Assembly: GCA_013397935.1 (NCBI GenBank)
Contig: VZRN01003162.1
Location: 1,259,260-1,323,259 of the forward strand
Direction of reading: 5' to 3'
Length of the DNA: 64,000 nucleotides
From: Dasyornis broadbenti
Lineage: Eukaryota; Chordata; Aves; Passeriformes; Dasyornithidae
Each line of letters starts with the position of its first letter. The stretch's first letter is position 1. The position numbers and the translations under genes were made by a program. Shown piece by piece: positions 12,901-27,000 of the stretch. A model generated the notes under the pieces. It saw nothing but the letters and a program-made list of their open reading frames with translations, ran no database searches and was not told the DNA's origin.

Positions 12901-15900
12901 ACAACACCAGAAGACTACAGTTAATACTTACACAAAACTTTGAAGATGCCAGCAGTTCTTTGTCAAAGTTAGAATTAATATTCTTATTCCTCATACTGTA
13001 GATTCTCAGAAGAGACAATGACATTCAGTGGGAGTTGTACTGAAAGTAAGGAACCATGTTCCCAAAATATTTTACACGTATTTTGGCTGAAAAGATGCAC
13101 TAAGGTATTAGGAGAGGAAGGGAAACTTGTGTCTCTCTCATCTATGCCTTAAAGACCCCACCTTTATAACTATAATTTCACAGCAGATGGTGGTAATTTC
13201 TTTTTTTTTTCCCATTCTTTTTATTCTTTGCCCCCCAAGCCAGAAATGTAAAGTAATCATCATGGCAAGACACAGACACTTTTGCCAAAATATCCAAAGT
13301 TCTCAAAAGCCTCACCAAAACCTGCTTCCAGCAAAAACTCTCCCAAAGCTCAACACTACTGCCTACAACAAAAAAGCCTTGAATGTTCAGCTGGTGCTTG
13401 TGTCTGTCCTGTGCTGACTACAAGGCTTGTCCATTGGTGGCTGTCACATCATCCCCTGTCATGTTTTTCTCAGTCTCTGATAAAGGTTGTAGGTTGGTAG
13501 GCCCTTCAAATAATCACCCAAATCTCTGACCTTCTCAGACTGGGAGAAATCAACTTTTCAAAACCTTCAGACTTCTTCAACACAGGAAAACCTACTCTGA
13601 AGCTGTGGGTCTCTAGCTACAGGAAGATCATTTGCTGCCTTTCCACAACTGTGTCTTCAGCAGGAAATTCATGCAGTAACTTCTAGATACTTCTTGCCAT
13701 ATCTTATGAGCTGCCTTTTGCAAACATATCTCTGTTCTCTTGCTTTCTCATTAACTAAACCCAAACAGCTCCTTTAAAAAGAAGGTAGTGTCATAGACAG
13801 GGCCAGGCTTTGTTCCATAAAAATAAGTGATGGATTCAGATGGCTTCAGCCAAGGAGGGATCAACCCATAAATATCAGCAATGGAAACATAAATGCACTT
13901 AGGTAGGCAAAGACCAACAGACTGGGAAGGTCAACTTATAGTTATACATTGTTTGGGCCGCTGACAGCTGATTCCAAGAGACAATGAGCTGGTACAACTT
14001 CCATGGAATTTCTTCAGCCAAAACCCTACATCATGCCTTCTGTCTTGATTTTGGGCACTGATACAAGTGAAAGGATGACAGCTCTTCTAAAACAGCAGAA
14101 AGGAGTAGACTGCTACTTTTTTTTATAGCTACAGCCATAAATATATCCATCCATTGCTGTTGGAATTAAAAGAGCCTCTGAGATTTTGATACAAGTCTTA
14201 CTTAATACATATTCAGTGCTGGAGGACCCCAAGATCCTTCTGTAGTGACTGGCACCATGTTAGGTGAAGGAAAAGAAGACTTGGTCTAACAGAAGATGGT
14301 GTCCTCCCTTCCCAAACTCAAGGACCAGCATCCTGAACCAGTATTTTCATGTGGTTGTTGACCATAGTTTTAAGCATGTCAGCCTGCCATTGGATACTCT
14401 AACATTCCATTTCTGCACAATGATCATGGGTTATGTGGCTGCATTGAGTGCTGCAGTTTCAGCATGGCATATAGCACATGACCAGTGGCCTGAATTTTAA
14501 TGCTTTGAGACCTTCATCATTCAATTAATTTTACTTTAATCCCCAACCAAATGTTGTATCTCTTTTAAAAAGTTATCTTCTGTCAACAGATTTGCTTTGA
14601 CACATGCAGGCCACTGCTTATATCTGTAACTATTCTTGTCTCCTTGTAAATGCGCTGCTTGTGTGTCCCAGTGGTTTAGTCTGAACTTCAACATTTTACT
14701 GACCATACAAAGCGAGAATTAGGACATAAATAACAATGATTCCTATTTTTCTATCAATTTCTTTATCCAGCAGATTTCAATGAATGGCCACATGGAGTAG
14801 GGAAAACACTAGGTAGACCAGTAGGTTTTTTTTTCAGGGCTTGACATCATGGAGCAGCATGAACTTACTCCAGACCATGCTGTTGGTGCCCTGCACCAGA
14901 GGATACTGCTAGGGCTAGTTGTAGTCTCTACCTGCCTTGTCTTTCTCCTAAAATCTTATAGAAATAACCAGATTGTCTTTCCTCTAATCTTGAAACAGAA
15001 CCTGAGGTAGCTGGCTCTTTCCTAGAAAAATGTAACAGGTGCTGGAGTTCAAACTGTCACAGGTGATTTATTTAGGTTTGCAGAAAATTAGAATCTAGCA
15101 GATGCCAGCTTCAGTAGACACATATAGAAATTTTAAACCCGAATCTAAGTTCCCTAAATTCTGTAGTACTTGGCTTGGCCAGAAAATGCCATTTCAATCC
15201 TCAGAAAACCACGTAACAGGTTCTGTTCCTTCCTGTTTTCTCTTTACATGCTTGTTTGAAGGCAGTCAAGTAATTTTGATGAAAATCACAGCTTTACAAA
15301 AGGATTTAAGCTGCCCTATGTGTTCCAAAATATGGTAAATATATATATATATTTTTTTAATGTATCTAGGAACTATGAATATCAAGAGAAACCCTAATAT
15401 TTTTTTTAAAGCACCAGCCACATCATGAAATGCCTGTCTGTCTCTTACTTCCTCTAATACTTTCTGCACCAGTACTTCCATGTGTAATACCATAAACCTT
15501 AAAGTTAACACCAACAGATGAGCTTAGCGAAAGGGCACAGGATGGTAGGTGAGATAAAACCTCATGTGTTCCTAGAAACTCACCACCCACATGCACCAAG
15601 GCCAGCTGCCTCACTCACCTCCCATGCCTGAGCAAGCTCTCCAGTATCTAAGTCCAGTATAAAAGTCCTTGAAGTAAGTGCTGTTTACAACCGAGACTGA
15701 CTGACACTGGAGCACTCAGCTTCTTTCCACTGTTTGTCCCCGTAACTCTGATAGCAAAGCATCTCCTACAACCTCAGCCAGCACTGGCATAGCCACTGCA
15801 CACACAACAGAGCACAAAAATCCTCACACCCATAAAGACCTTTGGCTCAATTACCATGTGCACCATGGCATGGTTGATGTGGAAGAAATGTACATTTACT

Positions 15901-18900
15901 CTCTTCTCACTGGAGTATGCCCACTAATAGAGCAGAGAAGATTTTAAAATCATTTTTATTTGGGAACTCCTCTATGTCCCCTACTACTTCTTCCTGCTGC
16001 AGAGCTGGCTCAGCCCTCTCCTGCTGCACTCAATCTCAATCTTTAAACTCGTGTTTCTGCAGCAGAATGATGGTGACACATGAGCATGCATATAGGCCAT
16101 AGTTACTATTGATGTCAGCACCGAAGTGAAACAAGTGAGAAAACCAAGCTTACTGGAGATTGACTGAAAGCTTGTGTTCAAGTAGAGCTCAGCAGAGTGT
16201 TCAGGATAAAATTTAGTTTTCCTCTTCAATTTATCAATGCACTCACCAAAAGTGTAGCAAAGGTAAAACCATCAAGTTTTAATTTTGCAAAATAAGAAAA
16301 TACCTTTGGTATGTGTACATGCTTTTTTCCCTCATAAAATAGGCAAACTCTAAAGGAGACGGTAAGTGTAACATTTTTAATTATTTTAATTATCACAAAA
16401 AGGAAAAATACAACATCAACACAGACTGACTTTTATGCCAGGTATTACCTCTGTTTCTGCAATGCTCCTAGGTCACTGATCATTGCCAGATTTCAGAAGA
16501 TACCCCTTTCAAAGCAGCCTTTAAACTGTAGATATACAGCCACTCAGGAAAGGCTTTCACTAGTGCCACTGCTAAATACCTTACTGCTGTTCTCACAGCC
16601 CTTCATGTGCAGTGCAGATACAAGCATGACAACTAAACCACCTAGATCCAAGATTTACAACTTGTCTAGAAAAATAAAATTAAGATTTCTTTTTTCTTCT
16701 AAAGAGAGTATTTCTCTCCAGCATCAATAAAAAACTGGTAGTGCAATTGTTTTAAGGTGAATCCCATATTCAGTCAAAACAGAAAAAAAAGCCAAACATA
16801 TCCAAAATGTCTTTTTAGCTTCCTGAAGAAAAACATTTACATGTTCATCTGCTTCCCAGTGTAATTATTAGATTCTTTTAAAAGTCCACATGCACAAACT
16901 GAATTCCAGAAACATGGATCTTGGGGGGCAGTTGCAACCACTTGTCTGCTTCTTAGGGAAGACAGTGAAATTTTCTGGCAACCTCAAACAGAGATCCTTC
17001 CTCAAAAAAATTAATTCCTGACTAAAATAAACTGCTTCAAGCAGTAATATCCCCATTTTAAAAATTATTTTTACTGTTTTCTCTTGCATAGGAAAAACCC
17101 CAAATGGCAAAAAAAAAATTATAAGACAATTTAGTCAATAGCTATGTAACTTTACCTTTCCCTTCATAACAACACAGTCCTCTTGCCTGTTGTTTGCATG
17201 AGTGGGTTCTCCACGAAGCCACTTGGTGTAGGTGACAGGTGTTCCATCGCTCCATTCAAAATACATCTGAACCTTGAGGTCATTCAACCCAATCCACAGC
17301 TCATCAGATGGCTCTAAAAACACAATTAACAATCTTTCCTGAATTTTGTTTCCGTGGAAGAGAAAAAAAAATTTCTCAGGAATTTTAAAAGGCAGTCACA
17401 GGAAATTAAGGCTCTCAAATTTACAGAGGTCAGACTGACCCTCATATACCGACTCCAGTCATCAGGAAAGCCACCTGAAGTGGCAATACAATAAGGGTGT
17501 TCAACTTCATATAAAACAACCAAAATACTCCATTTGCTGAATTGTATTTCAACAAAACTAGGTTCATCCTTTTTTCCAACTCAAAACTCCTGTAACAAGA
17601 TATGAATAAACACCTAAATAAAATATTACCTCCCCTTTTCCCCCTCCTTTTAGTAGAGCAAAGAATGAAGTGTCCTATTTTCTAATGCTTAGACACACAG
17701 TGATGTCTTTTAGAGCTGTTGCAAGTTTTCCCATTATGTGTGTTCCTATATTTTATTTCATTTCAGAGTAAAATTAAATTCCTGTTGTTGTTCGATTTTT
17801 TTCACTTTACAGTTAAAGGAGTTTTCACTTTACAGTTAAGCTGATGGCCTTTGGCTGGAAGGAAACTGCAGGACTGATCAAGGAATTTACTTCACACTAT
17901 CTGTTTGAGAGGTTTATTTGCATGTATTTAAATACCTCCACTCTAACGTACTATAATGTTCATATGTAGTTTTGTTCCAAATAAACTATTTGATGATTAA
18001 CATTTTGGGCATTTATAATCAGTCTGAATTCCATCATCATCAAAGGGTATTCCTCACTAGAACTGATATTTTGACTTTGTTCAGTGCAATCAGCATTGTT
18101 AAAAATATCATTTCATTATTTATTTCCAGTCTGTGATCCAGCATATACTATAGGAAGCAGGTACTTCCTTTTATCCTCAGCACTATGACTCACACTGACC
18201 AATGTTACACCCAGTCCTTCCCTTGGATAGCTGTCTTTCCCAGCAAAGTATAAACTACTTGGTTGCTGGAATTTGCTCATTATTACCATTTTTGTGAAAA
18301 ATAAGGAGACTATTTTTTAACAGTTTTTCCCTTTGCTTTGACCTTTTATTTCTATTCATCAAACTCAGAGTTTTTTCCCTGTTCATTCTGTTATCAAAGT
18401 TCTTGCATTCTTGCTTAAGCCTTCATCTAAAACACTCTATCCAGACTGATCACAGTCAACCTGACAATGAAATCACCCACGGAATTTAAAAGTATCAGCT
18501 TTTTGTGAGCCCACAGAAAAAGTCATCAGTTGCAGGAATAGGTCTCTCAATAGAACTGGAACTGTTTCTTTTCTGTTTCTGCTGCCCCTAGCAACAGAAG
18601 TGCCTATAAAAAAGCTAAAAGTCATTGTCCCCAAGGCAATTCTTTCTGATGAACACATTTCAGATGAAGGTTTTCCTAGATACCACCACAACCTAAAACT
18701 CTTCTGTGACATTTCTGCTATCTGCTGGCTCAGGAACATGGAGGCTTCCCATTTTGGCCAACCAACATTCTGCAAACATCACTTTTCCAGCCAGACACTT
18801 TAATGACACAGAGAGTCGATTTTGTCCTTTTTCCTTCCCTCCCTTGACTCTCCTGCCTTTATTACAGCTAAGTATGATCAGCCCTCACAGCTCATACATA

Positions 18901-21003
18901 ATATTCTTACCATCTCTCCCCCATTAAGAAGCACTGAGATTCACAGGCTCTCAGGCTCCATTTTCAAACCCACACCTTTACCTCTTCTTCCAGACTGCAC
19001 TTTTTGTTCAGAAGTCCCCCAAACTTACATTTCAGTACCCTTGTTTAAACTCTCCTCTAACACAATTGAAAGCTGTTTCAGTTCTACTGCCCCTCATGCT
19101 CTCATTCCCTCCTTGCCCACTGCCTTCCATGCTCTTTAATTTATTTTTTGTTTTGTTACCTCTTAAAATCTGCCCACGTTTATTGAGCACTTAGCACAGC
19201 AGCGCATCATCCATGGCCAGAGCTCCTACGTGGACTCACACCATGGTAATACAAACAATAAACAACATTCTTTAAGAAAATAACCATATCAAAGTCACCT
19301 AAATAAGCCATGCAAATCTATGGGGTCTTTTCCTACATAACATTTTTTTTCTCACTAGAAGTACTGCTGCTTTTTTTCAATCATCTCTACAGCTGGATGA
19401 CTAAATACCAAAAGGTTTTTTTTGCAGCAATTTGTAAAGCTGCTTCCCATTCTCAGTCATGCACTGGGCCATATTTGTGCCATATCACATGCTGGACTTC
19501 CGTGTAAACATCCAGAATGCACTTCTTTATTCTTCATGTTCCTCTGTAAAGTTCTCCTTTGTGGGTGATACCAACAAAAGCTCAGCTACTATGACAATAT
19601 GCATCTCATTGTACCCCTTCTTCCTTTGTTTTATCATGGGACTGTGAATTGTTTGGCACAAAGATAGACTTTTGTTCTTTCTGTACAGCAGAGTTCTGAT
19701 GCAGACAAGATTTTTTATCTTGCAATAGATGGTGCAATGCATGGTGTTCTCCTCTCAGTGGTGAAAAAGGGTAATCTGATACAGTCATAACTGTCGTAAA
19801 AGGCTTCTTTAGTTGTTTCAATTTTACTTCTCTGTAAAGAATCCTTTCGAAAGAGTCTCTTGCAGCTAGTGTGCCGTTTGTGAGAAGCCTGGTTTCCTTC
19901 AGGGCTATTTGCCTTTCAGAAACACTCACTTTTACAAAAACAGTGAAGCACAGCCAGTTCAAGAAAGGTCTTTGGAGGAGGTATTAAACTATGAAATAAC
20001 TTACTTCCCACATATAAGGTGAAAATACAACTAGTTTCCTTTCAAACCTAACTTCTATCAAATGTCCTAATGTCTCATCAAGAGGTCCCACTTTTCCTGA
20101 GAATATCTTTTGAAAGAATACAATTTTCATGTTATTCATGAAAGAACAAGAAGTCACTCTTTCAGGAAGGTGAAGAAAAGCACAAGTTGCCATGGAGGTG
20201 GCTAGGATACAAAAGTAAAGCATATCAGCTGTTTTATGGTCTCCACTCCAAGACTGCTGTTATGCTGCAGCTCACAGCACATGGCTGCACTTTCAGTGAA
20301 GGATAAACTAACTCACCTTTACCTGGCACTAAAAGCACACACAGGATCAGTCACTGAAGAGAAGCATACTTGGGTGGGAACATGCTTCTCCCATCAAATA
20401 GCCTCAGAATCAGCATGGCTGCTGAATTTCCTGATGAACACATCTTACATCTGTAGACTAAATTGCCTTGCAACAGCTCAAATGTGTGCTCAGAAACCAA
20501 GCATACAAGTACTTTATTTGATAGGGGGCACATCTAAATCCATGTACTGGGACAGATAGATTCTTTTTTCAGAAGAAACACAAGCAGCATGACTTGACAG
20601 GTAAGGACACGGCACTCTTGGCAGTAGGACACAGACCTTCCCAAACTGTCTTCGACCAGCAGGGACTATGTGTCCCCTCATTTATTTTTCTAGATCAGTA
20701 GAAAAAATCCCTTTATCTCGTGAAAAAGTTGAAAATTGTTTTAACCTATATAGAAGGAGGCAGAAGCAGACACTAAGAAATAGGATTTGGGAGATAATGC
20801 AATTCACATCATTGACCACAGCTTTTTCTGTGACAGTAAAATCTGTTTGGGTTTTGTGCTCCTATTCCGTGTTTTTTCTTCCTCTGATTTTTTAAATTTA
20901 AAATTTACTCCTTCTGCACCCTACAAACAGGACAATTTTTTTTTTTAAACAGTCTTCTCATTTTATTAACAGGTAAGACATATTAAAACTACCTTTTTTA
21001 CTT

Positions 21004-21037
<34 letters not shown>

Positions 21038-24000
21038 TGTTATTATGAAAAAAATACTTACGGTACCCAAGTTGAGAAATAACAAAGCTGTATTCTTCAA
21101 CGTTATGGATGCTTGCCAGATCTCCATCCTCTTTCCTACAAGATGTTAAGGCATCTTTCCATATTTTGGGGTCCCTATGAATTATGTAACAGTGACCAGC
21201 ATATGACACCCACTGATCAGGACACCTAATAGGCAAATTAGTCTCTGAAAAGAAAAATTGCCACAAAGAGTTTCAGAATTCTGTTCTTAAGTAAAGACTA
21301 AATATCAGGTCAGAAAATATTAACAAAAAGATTTAATCATATATTTTCTTCGTGAAGAACAGCAAAGATGAAAAATATGTACAGGATAATAATCTGCATG
21401 AATAATTGAAAGCTGAAATTTCCACATTGTTTTTAAAGAACACTACAGTTGCAAATAAGTGTTTGCAACTTGTGAAAAGACAACTAAAACACAGTGCAAG
21501 CATATATGCATACTAAAATGTTCAGTTTGCACAGTGGTGCTTTTTAATCTTTCTGCACTCATGTCAACACCTCTTTAACCCCCATGCTCTCTGTTAAGAA
21601 CCTGACTTTACAATACACATTTATGAGAGTAATTATTTTTCCCCAAAATTTAGGCACTTTATGGATTAGCCCAATCTGCTAGACTAGGAAAATAAATAAC
21701 TGATTATACATCATCACAAGAGAACTGAAATAAGACTACTGCTTTTAGGAATCCTTTTCAGAAGCTTAATTGAGAAAATTATACTGTCAAAGTAAATGAT
21801 TTATGCTTAAAACTTGCTTTAAGAAGCTCAGTAGAAGAGCCCCAGGGTATTGCCAACAAACACGTTGCTGTTCAACAAACACTTCAGCCTCGGGAGGAGT
21901 GCCGCTCAAACATATAAAAAACAGAGTATTGCTGTTGTAGAAACAAATAATGATTCTTGCAGCTCTTTATTTATAATCAGCAGACGGGTTTAGCAAACAT
22001 CAATATACAGAGTAGAACAAGGACAGCAGGTTTTCAGAAATTCTGCTGCCAAAAATACTTGTGTGAGTCACAAGGAGAAGCAATGTGTTTGTTTAGCAGC
22101 AGGGTATATTCTGTAGAAATGTTTAAATAGGCATCCAAACTCACGACCAGTCAGGCCCATGTTGCAGGCACATATCCTGTTTCAACTGGAATATACTGAT
22201 GATTAATAGGTGCATTGTGTCACAACACAGATTTCTATTACAAACAGTACCTGCACTTTCAGACCCACCTCTAAAAAGTGCTAGCATGTTCTCACAAAGC
22301 TCAAGTAAAACTAAACTTCTTGTCCCCAGGACAAGCGGCTCACTGCTTGGTCAGAGACCTCTCAATTCTGCCACGGGAGAGGAAGAACTGAAATAGAGAG
22401 TGGGGCAACCCCACGAAAACAGACTGAATATAAGTGTTGATGTTGGGAGAAACGAGCGCACAGAGGTGACAAATGCTGTTGTAGAAGTTAGTCTGGTGCT
22501 TCAGACAGCTGCCCAACTTGACCTATACCTGGTCTCAGCTCCGAGCATATGCATTTTACAGTGCTTTGCCATAAATCAGAGAACACTCAGCACACTCTTC
22601 TGCAAGCTGCAAACACTGAATAGAACAGAAATCAGCACTACAGACACGGCCACGGAGAGAGACACAAAGGTATTTATGCCTCATTGGGTCCATGAGCATC
22701 TCTTTTTCAAAACGATGGAGGCTGTGAGAATATTCCTCACTAAACACCAAAGCAGCTATGGCAGGGCAGGAAAACTTTTGCTTGTAGACCCAGTAACACC
22801 AGGGAACTTGTTGCAGACCACAGAACAAAAAAAAGGCAGTTGATGATCTTGTTTCTTTGGTGTAAGTCTTATTGAATTACATTGCTGGGGATTTCCTATT
22901 ACAAGAAGCTCATCAGTTCTTCATTTCAACTACTCAGCAAAAATTAACTCTGTGCTTCCCCATTCTACTTTTAAAGAAAAAACTAGACTACTCAAAGCCA
23001 TACAATTTACTTTTTCATCCTAACGGGAACAAGATTATCCCAAATGTCAAGCTGATGAATTTATTGGTCTGTAACCATAGAATGGGTATTCCTCAAATAG
23101 AGAGCAAATACTCTCACAAAGCTGACTTTCTCGTAAGCTTAACTTTCTGAAGTCTGAAAATCTCACTGTGATTGCCTTGGGTGTCTAAAAGGGTGAAAGC
23201 ACTAGCTGAAGTTTGTCTCATGATTCAGACATTAAAATTTTGCTCTTAGACCCATCCTCTGTAGCCTGGTAAGAAAGAACTACACAGCACCCAGCAATAA
23301 TAATAAGGTGATTTATTTCCTCTAATTGAATGCTTAAAGAAACACTTGGAAACAGTACTTTAAGAACACTACACTGTGTTGGCTTGGGATGCAATCTATG
23401 TTGGCAGTCACTTGGTGGAGGTAGATAGACAGCCTTTACTTTCAATGTTTTGCAGTTGACATGAATACGTTTCTATTAATCTACTTTGCTGTGTTACAGA
23501 ACAAATTCTCTGTAGCCCTAAGATTCTGTATCACTTTGATGTATAAAATTATGCGGCCCCCTGCTGGAAAAAACACTTTGCTACAAGAAACGAAAAACAA
23601 AAACCCAAAACAATGCTGCAGCTGTTCGCATTGTGAAAATCCATCTGTAATGAAAGCAAAAAGTTCTGTCAAGATTTTTCCCAACTTTGTTTTGAACACA
23701 AGCATGATTACGTTCTGTTGTAAAATGATCCTCTGTCCCACATACTGCCCTTTTAGACACAACTACAACTTCTTGGGTTAAAATTTCAAAGGCTTGTCTC
23801 TGTGTTTAATGTCAGGTGAACAACTAAGTGCATGTATGAATTTGCAATTAACATATTTCTTCACTCAGGAGCCCTGCTCAGGAAAACATAATCTGCCATG
23901 AGTTTTCCTTTACACCTTTAAAAGCTGAGGGCACTTAACACCTTGCATGATCCCATGCTCACTCCTTTTATGACTTCCCCCCACGGGACATTTTGGAAAA

Positions 24001-27000
24001 TACTTTATGAAGTGAACCACTGCCAATCTCTGGTTTATCTGTCAGAGTGTTTACTCAGCAATTTCTGTTTGATTGAAAACTTCCATCTCTTCCTTCAAAT
24101 TACTGGGAAACGGGAGAGTGAAGGTGGGGTGGGGGGAGGAACAAAAGCTTAATGCAAAAGAAAGTAATGATCATTAGACACACAGCGCCCAAAAAACCTG
24201 AATTTAAACTGAAATAATACAGCAGCCAGTATTAAATTGTACAGTATTGGATAGTACGTTTATCAGTGTTTCAGAACTGATGTATGTAACCTGAAGAGCT
24301 GAGCAGCAGCCAGTTGAACAACCTAAAACAACCTGTAAAAATGAAACTATTTGGGTATCACTTGTACACAAATACTGATGAAACTTTACATCTTAAATTA
24401 AGAAATAACTTAAACATACATGGAAATCTTTCTCAGCTAAGGCAATGAGTAAGTTTGATTTCATTACTGATGTAGTAATTTAATTAATTGATGTATTTCC
24501 ATATGTAATTGACGAGACATTAGCCCGCTCTTGTGAATTCTTCTCTCAGCAATAAGTCAAAACAAATGAGGCAGAATCCTCTGTCCTAAGTGTTTTTGAC
24601 TGGACTGATTCTATATTGGCAAAAGCGAAAAAAAATTTTAAAACATCAACAGAATTTTAAGCCAAATATCAAACACTGATTTTCCAAAACATCTGTTTTG
24701 CAAGTGGCGATGCATATTAATACATGATCTGGAAATCTAGTAATGGTTTAGCCTTCTGCTTTTAAAATTTATACAAAATAATATCAGTGGATTTAAGAGA
24801 TACAGGGATGTCCTGGAAAAACAAAGGAACTTGGAAAGAACGGAAAGAAGGAGTGATGAAACAAATGAGTAAGTTACAAGGTTTTTATAGTACACAGACA
24901 GATAATAAGGAAACAGGTCTAAATAAACCTTATCCCTGTTCTCTCTTTATTATGTACATTAGGCAAGTGCCAGAATCACATTTCTTCTGAAAAAGTGTCT
25001 GCATATATATCATATAAATAATTTCATAATTAATTTTATATGATTCTATATGTATACAAATAAGTATTTCTATATAAATATTTCTACATTTATAAGACAT
25101 ATGGATATATTAAAAATATCTAATTCAAAAGAACTTTAAAAAATTCCTCTAGTCCACTACTGACTTGAACTGAGTAACACGTAATAAAAATTACAGGAAG
25201 AAGTGGATTACTTCCATTGTACATGGGGCTTCAATTACATCACTTTTAAAAACATTAAATTAATTTTTTCTTATTTTATAATCAGAATCTGACAGTTCTG
25301 CTCGGTTTTGGCAAAGAGAACACCACAATTTTGCAGTTTAGAACTCTACACTATTGAATAAAGATTATTACACAGGAAACAGGGAAACCAGAGCAAAAGG
25401 GAATTACACACTGTTCACTTGTAGAGGGAATCTTGGTCCAGCCACAGTCTACAGAGTCCTTTGCTTGGTTTTACCACATGCAATAACACCTATTTCAATT
25501 ACAGATAAAAACCACTGGTCATTAAGAATTTGCTGAGGGTTTACTACCAAACCTACCTGTAGGAATAACAAAAGACTCTAAAGTAGCATTTCCTCGTTTA
25601 CAAATATAGCCAAGTTTCTTATTACATTCCCAGTTCTCCCACTTAGCACCTTTGCCAGGATTTAATGCACCACAAATTTTTCCAGGTTCTGGAGATGGAT
25701 GGCCTTAAAAAAAAAAACAGACACCATGACAAATCTCAACAACAACAACAACAGCATATAAATACAACATGGTTACCCTCCCAGCTCTCACATTCTCTTC
25801 TGGTCCATGCTTCAACCATAAAATGCACTAACACATAGACAACTGTGGTTCTCTGCAGTCCTTTAGACTGAAGGGGGAAATTTACACCCTTAAGAGACCA
25901 TTTTCCATAGCAGCCACAAGTTGCAAATTCATAATTTAATAGCCTCTTTATATGTTCAAAGTCTTGGTGGAAGGTGTTACAGTGCATGTATTTATTTTCT
26001 TTGGGATTTTTTCCTTTTCTAAATGGAGAACATCTAAGCTCCAGAGGACAGTCTTGAACATCCAGTGTAATGAGGATGAGAAAGAGGCAGGCTAATCAAT
26101 ATAAAGGCATGGAAGACACAGTACAAATATGAAATAGGTTATATGGACATAAGAGTAGAGCATTACCTTTGAATGAAATTAAAGAATATAAAGGGTTAAA
26201 GATAAGTGGAGCTCATTTCTGTTACATCAAAACCCATCTAATTCTTTGCAGTAAAATTGAGAGTTGTCTGCAGTTTTAACAGCAATGAACAGCTCCTCTT
26301 GCTGCTTTGGCTCCATGTCACAACTGTGTTTCCCCCACTCCGCCTTGCATGCAGATTCTCATCAGTGCACTTGGATGACAAACCTATAAATACCTTTACA
26401 GCAACTTGCAGTTCCTCTGCTTGTACGCTCACTCCACTGGAGAGCTATTTATAAAGTGGTTCAACTCACTCTTCAAAGCTTACCTAGTCATCAAGGAGTT
26501 TGTCCACCTAAAGGTGCTTTTGGCCTCATCTGCACAAGCAAGGCCCTGGGTGATACACTGGATGACTAAATACATGTAAAATACTCAATGAAGTTCAAGT
26601 GTATTTATGCTGCAGACCTTCAGACATCTACTTTAAATTAGTGTTCAAAAGCTTCCTGAATAGCCAGTGCAAAGGAATAAGGCAAGGGTCCTGCAAAACG
26701 ACACCTTAACATAGGCACCCTGAATAATCAGACAGAGGTGCAGCCCTTCATCATGAGCACAGAGGGCAAAGAAACAGGATTTGTAGTGATGGCACCAGAG
26801 TTCAACACTGCAGCTACAGCTGTGAAGTAACTGGGTTTCTGTCAAAGCAGACTAGCCTAAAATGTTCAGTTGGATATGCGTTACTGTTGTGGGTAGATGA
26901 ATCCCAAATGAAAATGAAATTCCACTCTTTAAACAAATAAAAAAAAAATAAAAAAAAAACCAAACAAAAACAAATTGAAAAGGAATTTAAATAAAGAAAA

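Noticed and set aside
19606..20223. Minus-strand ORFs of 118 and 79 codons in MRC1 intron 7
   Set aside because: In-gene strand but not flanked by matching splice phases, and exons 7 and 8 already join perfectly without them.
22400..22843. 147-codon plus-strand ORF in MRC1 intron 6
   Set aside because: No recognisable domain or repeat family, antisense to the gene, and no conserved-looking motif. Likely a chance frame.
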